Of a stretch of DNA of 64,000 nucleotides, positions 49,207 to 61,393 are shown piece after piece. A program made the translations under genes and the position numbers. The first letter of the stretch is position 1; each line of letters begins with the position of its first letter. Origin of the DNA: Azotobacter vinelandii CA (lineage in GTDB: Bacteria; Pseudomonadota; Gammaproteobacteria; Pseudomonadales; Pseudomonadaceae); contig NC_021149.1 in NCBI RefSeq assembly GCF_000380335.1, positions 3,710,501 through 3,774,500 of the forward strand, in the 5' to 3' direction. The notes beneath the pieces are model-generated. The model was given only the letters and a program-made list of their open reading frames with translations. It was not told where the DNA came from and did no database searches.

Positions 49207-50534
49207 GAAGTATACATTTTCAGGCGCAGCACCATGCGCAGTCCCGGCCGGCCGTATTCCGCCCACAACCGCCCGCCCTGCTGGCAAACCAGCCGGCGGG
49301 CGATCGCCAGTCCCAACCCGAATCCGTCCCCTCCCGGCCGCGCGGCATTGAGCCGGGTAAAAGGCTGAAAGATGCGTTCCAGATCGCTCTCCGGCACCCC
49401 TGGCCCCTGATCCTCGACCCACAGCAACCAATGGTCGTCCTCGATCCGGCCATCCAGGCAGACGCAACCGCCTTCCGGCGAATGGCGGATCGCATTGCGT
49501 AAAATGTTCTCCAGTGCTCGCGCCAGGCTGTTGAGGTGCCCCCACACCAGGCAGTCCGGCGGCAGACGGCAGGGAAGCCGCCGGGGGTTCCAGCCGCTTT
49601 CGAAACAGGCATCCTCGCGCAGGATCTCCCACAGCGAAGCCACCGCCACCGGCTCCAGTGGCGGCTGTGGCCGTTCGGTATCCATCCAGGCCAGCTCCAG
49701 GGTGCTGTCGATCAAGGCTCGCATGACGCCGACTTCGCGCAGGAGCCGCTCTTCCAGTTCGGTACCGTTCAAACCGGCCTCGCCGGCCACTTGCAGGCGG
49801 CTCAGTGGCGTGCGCAGCTCGTGGGACAGGTCGCGCAGCAACTGGCGCTGCAGGCCCAGCGAGTCCTCCAGGCGCCCGGCCATGTGATCGAAGGCGCGCC
49901 CGAGCTCCCCCAGTTCATCGCTGCGCCGCGCGACCGCCGGGTCCACGCGCGCTTCCAGATTGTCCGCGTGCAGGGCGTTGGCCAGTTCGCGCAGACGCGC
50001 CAACGGCGCGATCAGCACCCGGTACAGCCCGATGCAGAACAGCAGGGCCAGACCGGCGGGAATCAGGTACTGAACCGCGGCCTTGTACAGGACCCGGTAA
50101 CGCCAGGGACGAAAGCGCTCGGGCAGTTGGATGACCAGATAGCCGCGCTCGTCGGCCAGCGGCAGGGAGAGCAGCGGCAGATCCGGGTTGCGCCGGCTCA
50201 TCGGCCACTCCAGGCCGCGCAGGAAGGTCAAACGCCGGCTCTCGATCAGTGGCCGGCTCCCCAGCGACTGCAGATTTTCATCCACCAGATCGGCCGCCCC
50301 CGGCTCCCGCGACCTCAGGTCGCGCAGAAAGGCATCCACGGCCTCGGGCCCTTCCCTGGCCACGCGGGCGGCTTCACCGGCATAGCCCCGCAGGACTTGG
50401 CGGGCCTCGTCGGAAAGGTAGGAGGTCTGCTGATCGATCCAGCGGCCCCAGGAGCCGATCAGGAAAATCACCAGCAGGCAGAAAGCGACCAGCAGCGCGG
50501 CCAGCCGCCAGAACAGCGAATGACGGCCCGGCAC
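49203..50534 (-). CDS. Sensor histidine kinase, PfeS-like
   Basis: 443 residues. Helix 1 (LAALLVAFCLLVIFLIGSWG) and helix 2 (AAVQYLIPAGLALLFCIGLY) frame a periplasmic sensor domain, followed by HAMP (APLARLRELANALHADNLEA), the phospho-acceptor box (RDLSHELRTPLSRLQ) and the ATPase domain (NAIRHSPEGG; WVEDQGPGVPESDL; GFGLGLAIARRL). Genes for ferri-enterobactin perception in Pseudomonas (pfeR-pfeS-pfeA) are ordered this way, so it probably senses the periplasmic ferri-siderophore. It begins one base after pfeR-like ends. Confidence 0.9.
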   Translation of the reverse strand: MPGRHSLFWRLAALLVAFCLLVIFLIGSWGRWIDQQTSYLSDEARQVLRGYAGEAARVAREGPEAVDAFLRDLRSREPGAADLVDENLQSLGSRPLIESRRLTFLRGLEWPMSRRNPDLPLLSLPLADERGYLVIQLPERFRPWRYRVLYKAAVQYLIPAGLALLFCIGLYRVLIAPLARLRELANALHADNLEARVDPAVARRSDELGELGRAFDHMAGRLEDSLGLQRQLLRDLSHELRTPLSRLQVAGEAGLNGTELEERLLREVGVMRALIDSTLELAWMDTERPQPPLEPVAVASLWEILREDACFESGWNPRRLPCRLPPDCLVWGHLNSLARALENILRNAIRHSPEGGCVCLDGRIEDDHWLLWVEDQGPGVPESDLERIFQPFTRLNAARPGGDGFGLGLAIARRLVCQQGGRLWAEYGRPGLRMVLRLKMYTS

Positions 50535-51236
50535 TCAAGCCACCTGCAGTTCCAGCAGATAGCCCTTGCCCCATACCGTCTCCAGCCGGACACCCTGCAC
50601 GCCCAGGCCGGCCAGCTTGCGCCGGATGTTGCTGATATGCATGTCGAGACTGCGGTCGTACTGGGAATAGCCGCGACGCAATACCTGCTGGTACAGAAAC
50701 GGCTTGCTCAGCACCTCGCCCGGATGACGTGCGAAGGTTTCCAGCAGACGGTATTCGGTCAGCGTCAGTCCGGCCCAGCCATCGCCATGCCGGACATCGC
50801 AGCGCATCTCGTCGAGGTGCAGTGCAGAGCCGCCCCAATGCACGGGCTGCCCGCGCTCGTAGGCGACGCGCCGCAGGATCGCCTCGATGCGCACCTGCAA
50901 CTCGCCCATGCCGAAGGGCTTGGGCAGGTAGTCGTCGGCCCCGCGGCTGAAGCCAGTGATGCGATCCTGCTCGTCGCCCAGCGCGGAGATCAGGATGACC
51001 GGGACATGCCGCCGCTGGCGCAGCCGGGCCAGCACCTCGAGACCGTTGAGTCCGGGCAGCAGAATGTCCAGGAGGATCAGATCGAAGTCGCATTCGCTGG
51101 CCAGCTCCAGGCCGCCATGGCCGTCGCTGCACAGCGTCACGACAAAGCCCCGGCGCTCCAGATGCTCGTTCAGGTGGACGCCCAGCAGGGGATCGTCCTC
51201 GATGACCAGGATGCGGCGATTGGGAAAGCACGTCAT
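50535..51236 (-). CDS. OmpR-family response regulator, PfeR-like
   Basis: 233 residues. The receiver domain (RRILVIEDDPLLGVHLNEHL; phospho-acceptor Asp in DLILLDILLPGLNGLEVLAR; Lys in DDYLPKPFGMGELQVRIEAI) is joined to a winged-helix DNA-binding domain (LTLTEYRLLETFARHPGEVL; YDRSLDMHISNIRRKLAGLG). A GGAG ribosome site lies 9 bases before the ATG. It would activate the downstream receptor genes, possibly at the GTAAA-N5-TTTAC dyads. Confidence 0.92.
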   Translation of the reverse strand: MTCFPNRRILVIEDDPLLGVHLNEHLERRGFVVTLCSDGHGGLELASECDFDLILLDILLPGLNGLEVLARLRQRRHVPVILISALGDEQDRITGFSRGADDYLPKPFGMGELQVRIEAILRRVAYERGQPVHWGGSALHLDEMRCDVRHGDGWAGLTLTEYRLLETFARHPGEVLSKPFLYQQVLRRGYSQYDRSLDMHISNIRRKLAGLGVQGVRLETVWGKGYLLELQVA

Positions 51237-51387
51237 CTTTCAACTCCGCAAAATACGAACAATTCTATTTCATATGCTACGGAGTACGTCTACCCGGGCC
51301 AACAGTCAGGCCCCTCCCAAAGTCTTGCACGCATCCCCTTGGCCGAGAGCCGGGGGAGCCGGGTTGGGCCCGCCCCGACAGGAGCAA

Positions 51388-51442
51388 GCTTGCTCGCGAT
51401 GCCTTGGTTCCGGTCGTCCTTTGTCGCGGACAAATCCGCCTC
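51388..51442. repeat. REP-like palindromic repeat, copy 1
   Basis: Begins AGCTTGCTCGCGATGCC and ends GTCGCGGACAAATCCGCC, with an internal hairpin GCGGA-CAAA-TCCGC. The left end overlaps the palindrome GAGCAAGCTTGCTC (51382-51395). Repeats with GAGCAAGCTTGCTCGCGA are widespread in Pseudomonas intergenic DNA. Confidence 0.65.
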
Positions 51443-51501
51443 ATCCGGTGAGCGTCCCGCGCAACGATTGCCCACTATAGGACCCGTGCGCCGCTGGGCA
51501 A

Positions 51502-51556
51502 GGCTTGCTCGCGACGCTCTGGCTACGATCACGCCCGTCGCGGACGAGTCCGCCCC
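51502..51556. repeat. REP-like palindromic repeat, copy 2
   Basis: Begins GGCTTGCTCGCGACGC and ends GTCGCGGACGAGTCCGCC, matching copy 1 closely at both ends with a more variable centre. Hairpin GCGGA-CGAG-TCCGC. Same orientation as copy 1, 114 bases away. Confidence 0.65.
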
Positions 51557-51608
51557 AGTCCTTGCCGGCCGGCAGCCGAAGCCCTTGAAGGACCCCGGGC
51601 CCGCGGCG

Positions 51609-53858
51609 TCAGGAAACCGCGCGGTGGCGGCGCGCCTCGATCACGTTGGGCAACTGGGCGATACGCGCCAGCAGCCGGCCGAGGGCATCCAGTCCGGGGA
51701 TCTCGATGGTCAGGACCATCTGCGCCGTGCTGTCTTCCTTGTTCGACAGGGTGTTGGCGGCCAGCACGTTGATCCGCTCGTTGAGCAGCACCTGGGACAC
51801 GTCACGCAACAGGCCGGAACGGTCGTAGGCGCGAATGAAGATATCCACCGGGTAGGTCTGCACCGGCACCGGTCCCCAACTGACCTGGATGATCCGTTCC
51901 GGCTCGCGGCTGGCCAGTTGCAGGGCGTTGGCGCAGTCCTGGCGATGGATGGTGACCCCGCGGCCCTGGGTGATGTAGCCGACGATGGGGTCGCCGGGCA
52001 GCGGCTGGCAGCAGCCGGCCATCTGTGTCAGCAGGTTGCCCACACCCTGGATCTGGATATCGTCGCGCTTGCCCGGCTTGTGCGGAACGCCGGCCTTGCG
52101 CGGAATCAGCTCGAACTGCCCGGCGCTGCGCTCCGGCTCGACCAGTTGCTGGGCCAGCCCGACCACGTGGGCCAGACGCAGGTCGCCGGCGCCGAGGGCG
52201 GCGAACAGGTCCTCGGCGGTCTTCAGGTTGCTCTTTTCCGCCAGCCGGTCGTAATCCACCGGCGCCAGGTCGAGCCGGGCGAGTTCGCGCTCGAGCAGCG
52301 CCTTGCCGGCGGCGACGTTCTGGTCGCGCGCCTGCAGCTTGAACCAGTGGACGATCTTCGCCCGGGCCCGCGAGGTGGTGACGTAGCCGAGGTTGGAGTT
52401 CAGCCAGTCGCGGCTCGGCGAGCCGTTCTTGCCGGTGATGATCTCCACCTGCTCGCCGGTCTGCAGGGTGTAGTTGAGCGGCACTATGCGCCCGTCGATC
52501 TTGGCGCCGCGGCAGTTGTGGCCGATCTCGGTGTGTACCCGGTAGGCGAAGTCCAGCGGCGTGGCGCCCTTGGGCAGGTCGATGGCGTGGCCGTCCGGGG
52601 TGAACACGTAGACCCGGTCGGGCTCGATGTCGACCTGCAACTGCTCGGCCAGGCCGCCGATGTCGCCCAGTTCCTCATGCCACTCGAGCACCTGGCGCAG
52701 CCAGGCGATCTTCTCCTCGTAATGGCTGGAAGTGGACTTGAGGTCGGTGCCCTTGTAGCGCCAGTGGGCGCAGACGCCCAGCTCGGCCTCCTCGTGCATG
52801 GCGTGGGTGCGGATCTGCACTTCCAGGGTCTTGCCGTCCGGGCCGATCACCGCGGTGTGCAACGAGCGGTAACCATTTTCCTTGGGATTGGCGATGTAGT
52901 CGTCGAACTCCCTGGGGATGTGCCGCCACAGCGAGTGGACGATGCCGAGGGCGGTATAGCAGTCGCGCACTTCCGGAACCAGCACGCGCACGGCGCGAAC
53001 GTCGTAGATCTGGCTGAACTGCAGACCCTTCTTCTGCATCTTGCGCCAGATCGAGTAGATGTGCTTGGCCCGACCGTTGATGTCGGCCTTGATGCCGGCG
53101 CCGGCCAGCGCCTCCTTGAGCTCCTGGACGACCTTGGCGATGAACTGCTCGCGATCGAGCCGGCGCTCGTGGAGCAGCTTGGCGATCTGCTTGTACTGCT
53201 CGGGCTCGAGGTAGCGGAAGGCCAGATCCTCCAGCTCCCACTTGATGTGACCGATGCCGAGGCGATGGGCCAGCGGCGCATAGATGGCGGACACCTCGCG
53301 GGCGACGCGCTGGCGCCGCTCCTCGTCGGCGTGCTTGACCGCGCGGATCGCGCAGGTGCGCTCGGCCAGCTTGATCAGGGCGACACGCACGTCGTCGACC
53401 ATCGCCACCAGCATCTTGCGCAGGTTCTCCACCTGGGTCTGGGCATCCAGCACCAGGGACTCGCGCGGATTGAGGCTGTCGCTGATCGCCGCCATGCGCA
53501 GCACGCCCTCGATCAGCTTGGCGACCACCTGGCCGAAACGCCGCTGCACCTCGTCCAAGGCGATCTGCTTCTGGCGCACGCCACGATAGAGCACGGCGGC
53601 GACCAGGGAATCCTGGTCCAGCTTGAGGTCGGCGAGAATTTCCGCGATCTCCAGGCCGACCAGGAAGGTGGACGTGCCGACGGCAGGCCTCTCCGCATCC
53701 GGCCGGGCCCGCCGCTCGGCCTCGCGGACGTACTCGCAGGCCGTCTTCAGGGCCTCGCGCTCCAGGGCCGGGTCCATCTTCAGGACATGATCCAGCCAAG
53801 CCTCAAGATTGATGCTGCCGTCGGTGTTGACCGGCTGCTGCGCTCTCACCTGTACCAT
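51609..53858 (-). CDS. relA: GTP pyrophosphokinase RelA
   Basis: 749 residues from the ATG at 53858 (MVQVRAQQPVNTDGSINLEA); the open frame continues far upstream into the antisense of rlmD. The N-terminal pseudo-hydrolase domain lacks the HD metal site (SLVAAVLYRGVRQKQI), as in RelA rather than SpoT. The synthetase domain follows (YDVRAVRVLVPEVRDCYTAL; EFDDYIANPKENGYRSLHTA), then TGS (YVFTPDGHAIDLPKGATPLD) and a C-terminal ACT domain. It makes (p)ppGpp on ribosomes stalled by uncharged tRNA. Confidence 0.97.
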   Translation of the reverse strand: MVQVRAQQPVNTDGSINLEAWLDHVLKMDPALEREALKTACEYVREAERRARPDAERPAVGTSTFLVGLEIAEILADLKLDQDSLVAAVLYRGVRQKQIALDEVQRRFGQVVAKLIEGVLRMAAISDSLNPRESLVLDAQTQVENLRKMLVAMVDDVRVALIKLAERTCAIRAVKHADEERRQRVAREVSAIYAPLAHRLGIGHIKWELEDLAFRYLEPEQYKQIAKLLHERRLDREQFIAKVVQELKEALAGAGIKADINGRAKHIYSIWRKMQKKGLQFSQIYDVRAVRVLVPEVRDCYTALGIVHSLWRHIPREFDDYIANPKENGYRSLHTAVIGPDGKTLEVQIRTHAMHEEAELGVCAHWRYKGTDLKSTSSHYEEKIAWLRQVLEWHEELGDIGGLAEQLQVDIEPDRVYVFTPDGHAIDLPKGATPLDFAYRVHTEIGHNCRGAKIDGRIVPLNYTLQTGEQVEIITGKNGSPSRDWLNSNLGYVTTSRARAKIVHWFKLQARDQNVAAGKALLERELARLDLAPVDYDRLAEKSNLKTAEDLFAALGAGDLRLAHVVGLAQQLVEPERSAGQFELIPRKAGVPHKPGKRDDIQIQGVGNLLTQMAGCCQPLPGDPIVGYITQGRGVTIHRQDCANALQLASREPERIIQVSWGPVPVQTYPVDIFIRAYDRSGLLRDVSQVLLNERINVLAANTLSNKEDSTAQMVLTIEIPGLDALGRLLARIAQLPNVIEARRHRAVS

Positions 53859-53970
53859 GTATCTACCTTTCCCCCAGCATGTCTTCCATGCCGAACAAAC
53901 ATCAGCCGGAATCGGGCTGCCTGGAAACGAAAAATGCGGCTCTCCTGCCGGCGAGACTCGACGCCCCGCC

Positions 53971-55335
53971 TCAGCCCGCCGCGGGCTCTCTCTCGAACAA
54001 CGCCATGGCCTCGACATGGGCGGTCTGCGGGAACATATCGAGAATGCCGGCACGCCGCAGCCGATAGCCCTGTCCGGCCAGTTCCGTGGCATCCCGTGCC
54101 AGGGTCGCCGGATTGCAGGAAACATATAGCACCCGCCCGGCTCCCAGGCTGCCCACCTGCCGCACGGCCTCCAGCGCGCCGTCACGGGGCGGATCGCACA
54201 GCACTGCGGCGAAGCCGGCGGCAGCCCAGGACGCCCCTGCCAGCGGCTTCGACAGGTCCGCTTGCCAGAAGTGCAGGTTGTTCAGTCCATTACGGGTCGC
54301 ATTTTCCCTGCCGCGCTCGACCATCGGCGCCACGCCCTCCACCGCCACCACCTCGCGCGAGCGCTGCGCCAGCGGCAGGGCGAAGTTGCCCAGACCGCTG
54401 AACAGATCGAGCACCCGTTCCTCCGGCCGAGGCGCCAGCCACTCCAGGGCCTGGACGACCATCGCCTCGTTCACCACGGCGTTGACCTGCACGAAGTCGC
54501 CGGGACGGTAGTGCAGCTCCAGTCCCCAGGGCTCCAGGCGGTAGCCCAGCGGGGCCTCCGGTGCGTCCGCCCGCGGCTCGTCCCTGCCCTGCAGCCAGAG
54601 CTGGGCGGCGTGTTCGCGACAGAAGACGCGCAGGCGCTGCAGGTCAGCGTCCGCAAGGGGCGCAGTATGGCGCACCAGAATGGCGCTTGTATTGCCGTGG
54701 AACAACTCGACATGGCCCAGCGCCCGGGGCCTCGCCAGACCGTGGAGAAGCGCGGGCAAGGCGCGCAGGATGGGCTGCAGCGGCCGCACCAGCACCGGGC
54801 AATCGTCGATGGCGACGATCGCCTGGCTGGCCGCGGCGCGAAAGCCCACCTCCAGCCGCCCGGAGGTGGCATCCCAGCGCACCGCGATGCGCGCCCGGCG
54901 GCGGTAGCCGAATTCCGGACCGACCAGGGGCGGCGCCCACTCCTCGGGTGCGAGGCCGGCGAAGCGCGCCAGTTGCTCGGCGAGGGTGCGCTGCTTCAGG
55001 GCCAGTTGCTCGGCATGGGGCAATGCCTGCAGGGTGCAGCCGCCGCAACGGCCGGCATGCGCGCAGGGCGCGGCGCGGCGCAACGGGCCGGCGGCCAGGA
55101 TGCGCTCGGCGTGGGCATCGACGATACGGTTGCGCGCGCCGAGCACACGGGCCTCGACCCGCTCGCCGGCCAGGGCGCCGGAGACGAACCAGGTACGGCC
55201 GTCGACGAAGGCGATGCCACGGCCGTCGTGGGCCAGGCGCTCGATGCTCAGGACCTGCTTCCTGCCCACCTGCAGGGGCGCCGAGCGGGCACCGCCGCTG
55301 GGCTGGAAGCGCAGGCCGCCGGTACGTCTAGTCAC
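53971..55335 (-). CDS. rlmD: 23S rRNA (uracil-1939-C5)-methyltransferase RlmD
   Basis: About 454 residues. An N-terminal TRAM domain ([20 protein letters not shown]), an iron-sulphur binding cluster ([13 protein letters not shown], plus the later Cys in IDDCPVL) and the SAM domain ([35 protein letters not shown]; catalytic Cys in [14 protein letters not shown]). The start is placed at a GTG ([15 protein letters not shown]), because [11 protein letters not shown] resembles the usual N-terminus; a TTG at 55371 overlapping cysM is possible. Confidence 0.95.
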   Translation of the reverse strand: MTRRTGGLRFQPSGGARSAPLQVGRKQVLSIERLAHDGRGIAFVDGRTWFVSGALAGERVEARVLGARNRIVDAHAERILAAGPLRRAAPCAHAGRCGGCTLQALPHAEQLALKQRTLAEQLARFAGLAPEEWAPPLVGPEFGYRRRARIAVRWDATSGRLEVGFRAAASQAIVAIDDCPVLVRPLQPILRALPALLHGLARPRALGHVELFHGNTSAILVRHTAPLADADLQRLRVFCREHAAQLWLQGRDEPRADAPEAPLGYRLEPWGLELHYRPGDFVQVNAVVNEAMVVQALEWLAPRPEERVLDLFSGLGNFALPLAQRSREVVAVEGVAPMVERGRENATRNGLNNLHFWQADLSKPLAGASWAAAGFAAVLCDPPRDGALEAVRQVGSLGAGRVLYVSCNPATLARDATELAGQGYRLRRAGILDMFPQTAHVEAMALFEREPAAG

Positions 55336-55367
55336 GTCGGAAGGCCCCGCCCGGTGTGAAGATCGAT

Positions 55368-56267
55368 TCAAGGCTGGTCATAGACACCCGTGGACAGATA
55401 GCGGTCGCCGCGGTCGCAGATGATCGCCACCAGCACCGCATTCTCCACCTCGCACGACAGGCGCAGCATGGCCGCCACCGCCCCGCCCGAGGACACGCCG
55501 CAGAAGATGCCCTCCTCGCGGGCCAGGCGACGCATGGTGTCTTCGGCTTCGCTCTGCGCCATGTCGATCACCTGATCGACCCGGGAGGCATCGAAGATCT
55601 TCGGCAGGTACTCCTGCGGCCAGCGGCGGATGCCGGGAATCGCCGAGCCCTCCTGCGGCTGCAGGCCGACGATGCGTATCGCCGGGTTCTGCTCCTTGAG
55701 ATAGCGCGAGGTGCCCATGATGGTGCCGGTGGTGCCCATGGAACTGATGAAGTGGGTGATTCGGCCCTGGGTCTGGCGCCAGATCTCCGGGCCGGTACCC
55801 TCGTAGTGGGCCTGCGGGTTGTCCTGGTTGCCGAACTGGTCGAGCACCTTGCCGCGCCCCTCGCCTTGCATCTTCAGTGCCAGGTCTCGGGCACCCTCCA
55901 TGCCTTCGGCCTTGCTCACCAGCAGCAGCTCGGCGCCATAGGCGGTCATCGCCGCCTTGCGCTCGGCGCTCATGTTGTCCGGCATGATCAGGATCATCCG
56001 GTAGCCCTTGATCGCCGCCGCCATGGCCAGGGCGATGCCGGTGTTACCGGAAGTGGCTTCGATCAGGGTATCGCCGGGGCGGATGTCGCCGCGCAGCTCG
56101 GCGCGGGTGATCATCGACAGTGCCGGGCGGTCCTTCACCGAACCGGCCGGATTGTTGCCCTCCAGCTTGACCAGCAGGGTGTTCGAGGTTTCTCCCGGCA
56201 GGCGCTGCAGGCGCACCAGCGGGGTATTGCCGATGCACTCGGCGATGGTGGGGAAATGCACTGTCAT
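55368..56267 (-). CDS. cysM: Cysteine synthase B CysM
   Basis: 299 residues, PLP-dependent fold type II. The PLP lysine is Lys45 in [13 protein letters not shown], the phosphate loop [13 protein letters not shown], and the substrate loop [14 protein letters not shown]. It makes cysteine from O-acetylserine (or O-phosphoserine) and thiosulfate or sulfide. The start at [17 protein letters not shown] follows family convention. It is upstream of rlmD and divergent from gacS. Confidence 0.97.
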   Translation of the reverse strand: MTVHFPTIAECIGNTPLVRLQRLPGETSNTLLVKLEGNNPAGSVKDRPALSMITRAELRGDIRPGDTLIEATSGNTGIALAMAAAIKGYRMILIMPDNMSAERKAAMTAYGAELLLVSKAEGMEGARDLALKMQGEGRGKVLDQFGNQDNPQAHYEGTGPEIWRQTQGRITHFISSMGTTGTIMGTSRYLKEQNPAIRIVGLQPQEGSAIPGIRRWPQEYLPKIFDASRVDQVIDMAQSEAEDTMRRLAREEGIFCGVSSGGAVAAMLRLSCEVENAVLVAIICDRGDRYLSTGVYDQP

Positions 56268-56585
56268 GGAAACGCTCGGTGTCCTGAATCGGAAATGGGC
56301 TGCTCGGTCCGCACGGCATCCCTGCCGCCATGCTGCATGGGCGCCGCTCGCCATGCTCCCGGCATGGCCCGCCGCGACACCCGGCCTGGCAACGGGCTTC
56401 GCTCCCGGGAAGCGGAGTCGGAGCCGTCAGGCCACAGGGGAGCCTATGATAGCCGGCAAAGCGCTGCAGGCCATCATCCGGAATCGGCGCACTTACATTC
56501 CAAATGGTTATGAGAACGCTTCTATTGCGCCGTCGGGTCTGTCGCTACACTCACTGCCTTCCCAAATTCCTCACGGAGAATCGGG
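56268..56585. other. Divergent promoter region of cysM and gacS
   Basis: 318 bases with no gene. An AT-richer segment near 56494-56530 (TTACATTCCAAATGGTTATG) probably holds the gacS promoter. A CGGGAAGCGGAGTCGGAG-rich part near 56395-56420 looks unstructured. I do not see a terminator or repeat. Confidence 0.45.
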
Positions 56586-59339
<2,754 letters not shown>

Positions 59340-59365
59340 GCGGAAACCGGAGACGGCACCGTCGA

Positions 59366-60427
59366 CTACCGCGCGAACAGCTCCAGTTGCTCGCCCTCCC
59401 CGCGCCGGTCGAGCAGCCGTACACCGACGCCGAGCAGACGCACCGGCCGGGCGCCGCGGGCGAAGGCGGCGCCGAGCAGCAGCCGGTAGCTATCCAGGTC
59501 CCGACCGGCGCCGGCCTGCTCCAGGGTGGTCTGGGTGAAATCGTGGAACTTCACCTTGACGAAGGGCTTGTCCGGTCGGTAGCCGCCATCCAGCCGCGCC
59601 AGGCGCCCGTCGAGCGCCTCCAGCAGTGGCGGCAGTTGTTCCAGGCAAGCGGCCAGATCCGGCAGATCCCGTTCGTAGGTGCGCTCCACGCTCAGCGACT
59701 GGCGGCGACTGTCGACCGTCACCGGACGCTCGTCGATCCCGCGCGCCAGCAGGGCCAGACGCTCGCCGAAGCTGCCGAACTCGCGCATCAGGGCCAGCCG
59801 GCTCCACTGACGCAATTCGGCGCAGGTACGAACGCCCAGGCGCGCGAGACGCTCGGCGGTGACCTTGCCGACGCCGTGCAACCGGCTCACCGGCAGTTCG
59901 GCGACGAAGGCCTCGACCTCGGCCGGAGGGATCACGAACAGGCCATCGGGCTTGCGCCAGTCGCTGGCGATCTTGGCGAGGAACTTGTTGGGGGCGACAC
60001 CGGCCGACACCGTGATGCGCAGCTCCTGCCAGACGCGCCGCCGAACGTCCTGGGCGATGCGCGTGGCACTGCCGGAAAAGTGCGGACTGGCGGAGACGTC
60101 CAGGTAAGCCTCGTCCAGCGACAGCGGCTCGACCAGTTCGCTGTAGTCGCGCAGGATGCGCTGGATCTCCCGTGACACAACCTTGTAGGCCTCGAACCGC
60201 GGCCTGACGATCAACAGCTCTGGACAGAGCTTCAACGCCTGTCGCGCGGGCATCGCCGAATGCACGCCATAGGCGCGCGCTTCGTAATTGCAGGTGGCGA
60301 TCACCCCACGCCGATCCGGCGCGCCACCCACCGCCAGCGGCCGGCCGGCCAGGCGAGGATCGTCGCGCATCTCGATGGCTGCGTAGAAACAGTCGCAATC
60401 GACGTGGATGATCTTTCTGCCGCTCAT
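59366..60427 (-). CDS. dinB: DNA polymerase IV DinB
   Basis: 353 residues, Y-family translesion polymerase. Start MSGRKIIHVDCDCFYAAIEM, whose Asp in HVDCDCFYAA is catalytic. Second catalytic group in LVEPLSLDEAYLDVSASPHF (Asp, Glu). Thumb helices (LHGVGKVTAERLARLGVRTC), little finger domain, and a clamp-binding C-terminus EQLELFAR. Convergent with gacS; a downstream neighbour of the small FxLYD-like gene. Confidence 0.96.
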   Translation of the reverse strand: MSGRKIIHVDCDCFYAAIEMRDDPRLAGRPLAVGGAPDRRGVIATCNYEARAYGVHSAMPARQALKLCPELLIVRPRFEAYKVVSREIQRILRDYSELVEPLSLDEAYLDVSASPHFSGSATRIAQDVRRRVWQELRITVSAGVAPNKFLAKIASDWRKPDGLFVIPPAEVEAFVAELPVSRLHGVGKVTAERLARLGVRTCAELRQWSRLALMREFGSFGERLALLARGIDERPVTVDSRRQSLSVERTYERDLPDLAACLEQLPPLLEALDGRLARLDGGYRPDKPFVKVKFHDFTQTTLEQAGAGRDLDSYRLLLGAAFARGARPVRLLGVGVRLLDRRGEGEQLELFAR

Positions 60428-60473
60428 GGCACCCGTATGCCACTCGGAGCCGGGCCTTGGCAGTCCGGTGGAC

Positions 60474-60824
60474 TCAGTGCGCCGCCACGTCCTTGTTGGA
60501 GGCACGCTCCGAACGGATGCCACGGACACGGAAGCCGTCGGGGCCGTTGATATCGACGGGCTGCCAGATCCGCCAGGCCTCGTCGGCGCCGATCGCTCGT
60601 ATCTCGACGACGCTGCTGCCGACCACCCGACCGGCCTTGAGGATCTCAAGATCGATGGCCACGTTTTCCAGATCGAATCCCGAGACGTTCACTCCGGTGC
60701 CCTGGAGATAGGTCTTGTGACTCATGGTAATCAACTGCATGTTGCGCAACTTGATGTCACCTTCGGCCGAGGCGCCGACCGAAAACAGCAGCGCCACCAG
60801 CGCCATCTTCACTCTTGACTGCAT
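60474..60824 (-). CDS. Small exported protein, FxLYD-like
   Basis: 116 residues from the ATG at 60824, giving a clear signal peptide (MQSRVKMALVALLFSVGASA). The mature part is beta-rich (LQGTGVNVSGFDLENVAIDL, RVVGSSVVEIRAIGADEAWR), consistent with an FxLYD-type immunoglobulin-like fold, but no diagnostic FxLYD motif is seen. It lies 46 bases upstream of dinB on the same strand. Function unknown. Confidence 0.72.
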   Translation of the reverse strand: MQSRVKMALVALLFSVGASAEGDIKLRNMQLITMSHKTYLQGTGVNVSGFDLENVAIDLEILKAGRVVGSSVVEIRAIGADEAWRIWQPVDINGPDGFRVRGIRSERASNKDVAAH

Positions 60825-61001
60825 TGAATCCCCCGAATCGGGCAACCTGACGCCCAGTCATCCGCCAATGAAAAAGTCCCAATTAAGTACCTCTCCATAC
60901 TGCCCTGATTGGAGTAAAGCCCGGCGTGGATAGCATGAAATATAACTTCAGGCGAGTGCCACTGATCTAATCTCCAATGGAAGTTCTCCGGAGTAGTCAT
61001 C

Positions 61002-61211
61002 ATGACCTTCGACAAGCGTGCCTTCGACAGCCTGCTCGAACAAGCCTGGCGACATGCCGACCAGGCCGCGACGCTCAATGACCCCACACTCTATCGGGAA
61101 GCTTTCATGGCCATGTGCCAAGCCATGGCCATGCTCAGCGAGGAAGCCGAGGACTGGCGCGAGCAAGTGGCCCGGGCGACCGAGGAATACACGCGAACCG
61201 AAGGCATCTAG
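61002..61211 (+). CDS. Small hypothetical helical protein
   Basis: 69 residues (MTFDKRAFDSLLEQAWRHAD), predicted almost all helix, acidic C-terminal half (EEAEDWREQVARATEEYTRT). A CCGGAG site lies 10 bases before the ATG. It is on the core side of tRNA-fMet, so it probably belongs to the host chromosome. No family is recognised. Confidence 0.6.
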   Translation: MTFDKRAFDSLLEQAWRHADQAATLNDPTLYREAFMAMCQAMAMLSEEAEDWREQVARATEEYTRTEGI

Positions 61212-61316
61212 CGGCCGCCGTTCGCTTCACACACTAAGCAATTGAAGCAAAACCATTTTTTTAGGAGATATGGCTTGACAGAGGATTGTTTAGCTATAGA
61301 ATGCCGACCACACAGA

Positions 61317-61371
<55 letters not shown>

Positions 61372-61393
<22 letters not shown>

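Larger units (their letters stand above)
51237..51608. other. Gene-free stretch holding two REP-like repeats
   Basis: 372 bases between pfeR-like and relA. The part next to pfeR-like is AT-rich and holds its promoter, with a TAGAAT -10-like box on the minus strand near 51265. The rest contains two copies of a REP-like unit (about 51388-51442 and 51502-51556). Confidence 0.6.

Noticed and set aside
49536..54401. A 1621-codon open frame on the plus strand
   Set aside because: It runs antisense across the sensor kinase, regulator, relA and part of rlmD. High-GC codon bias keeps the opposite frame open; it has no domains.
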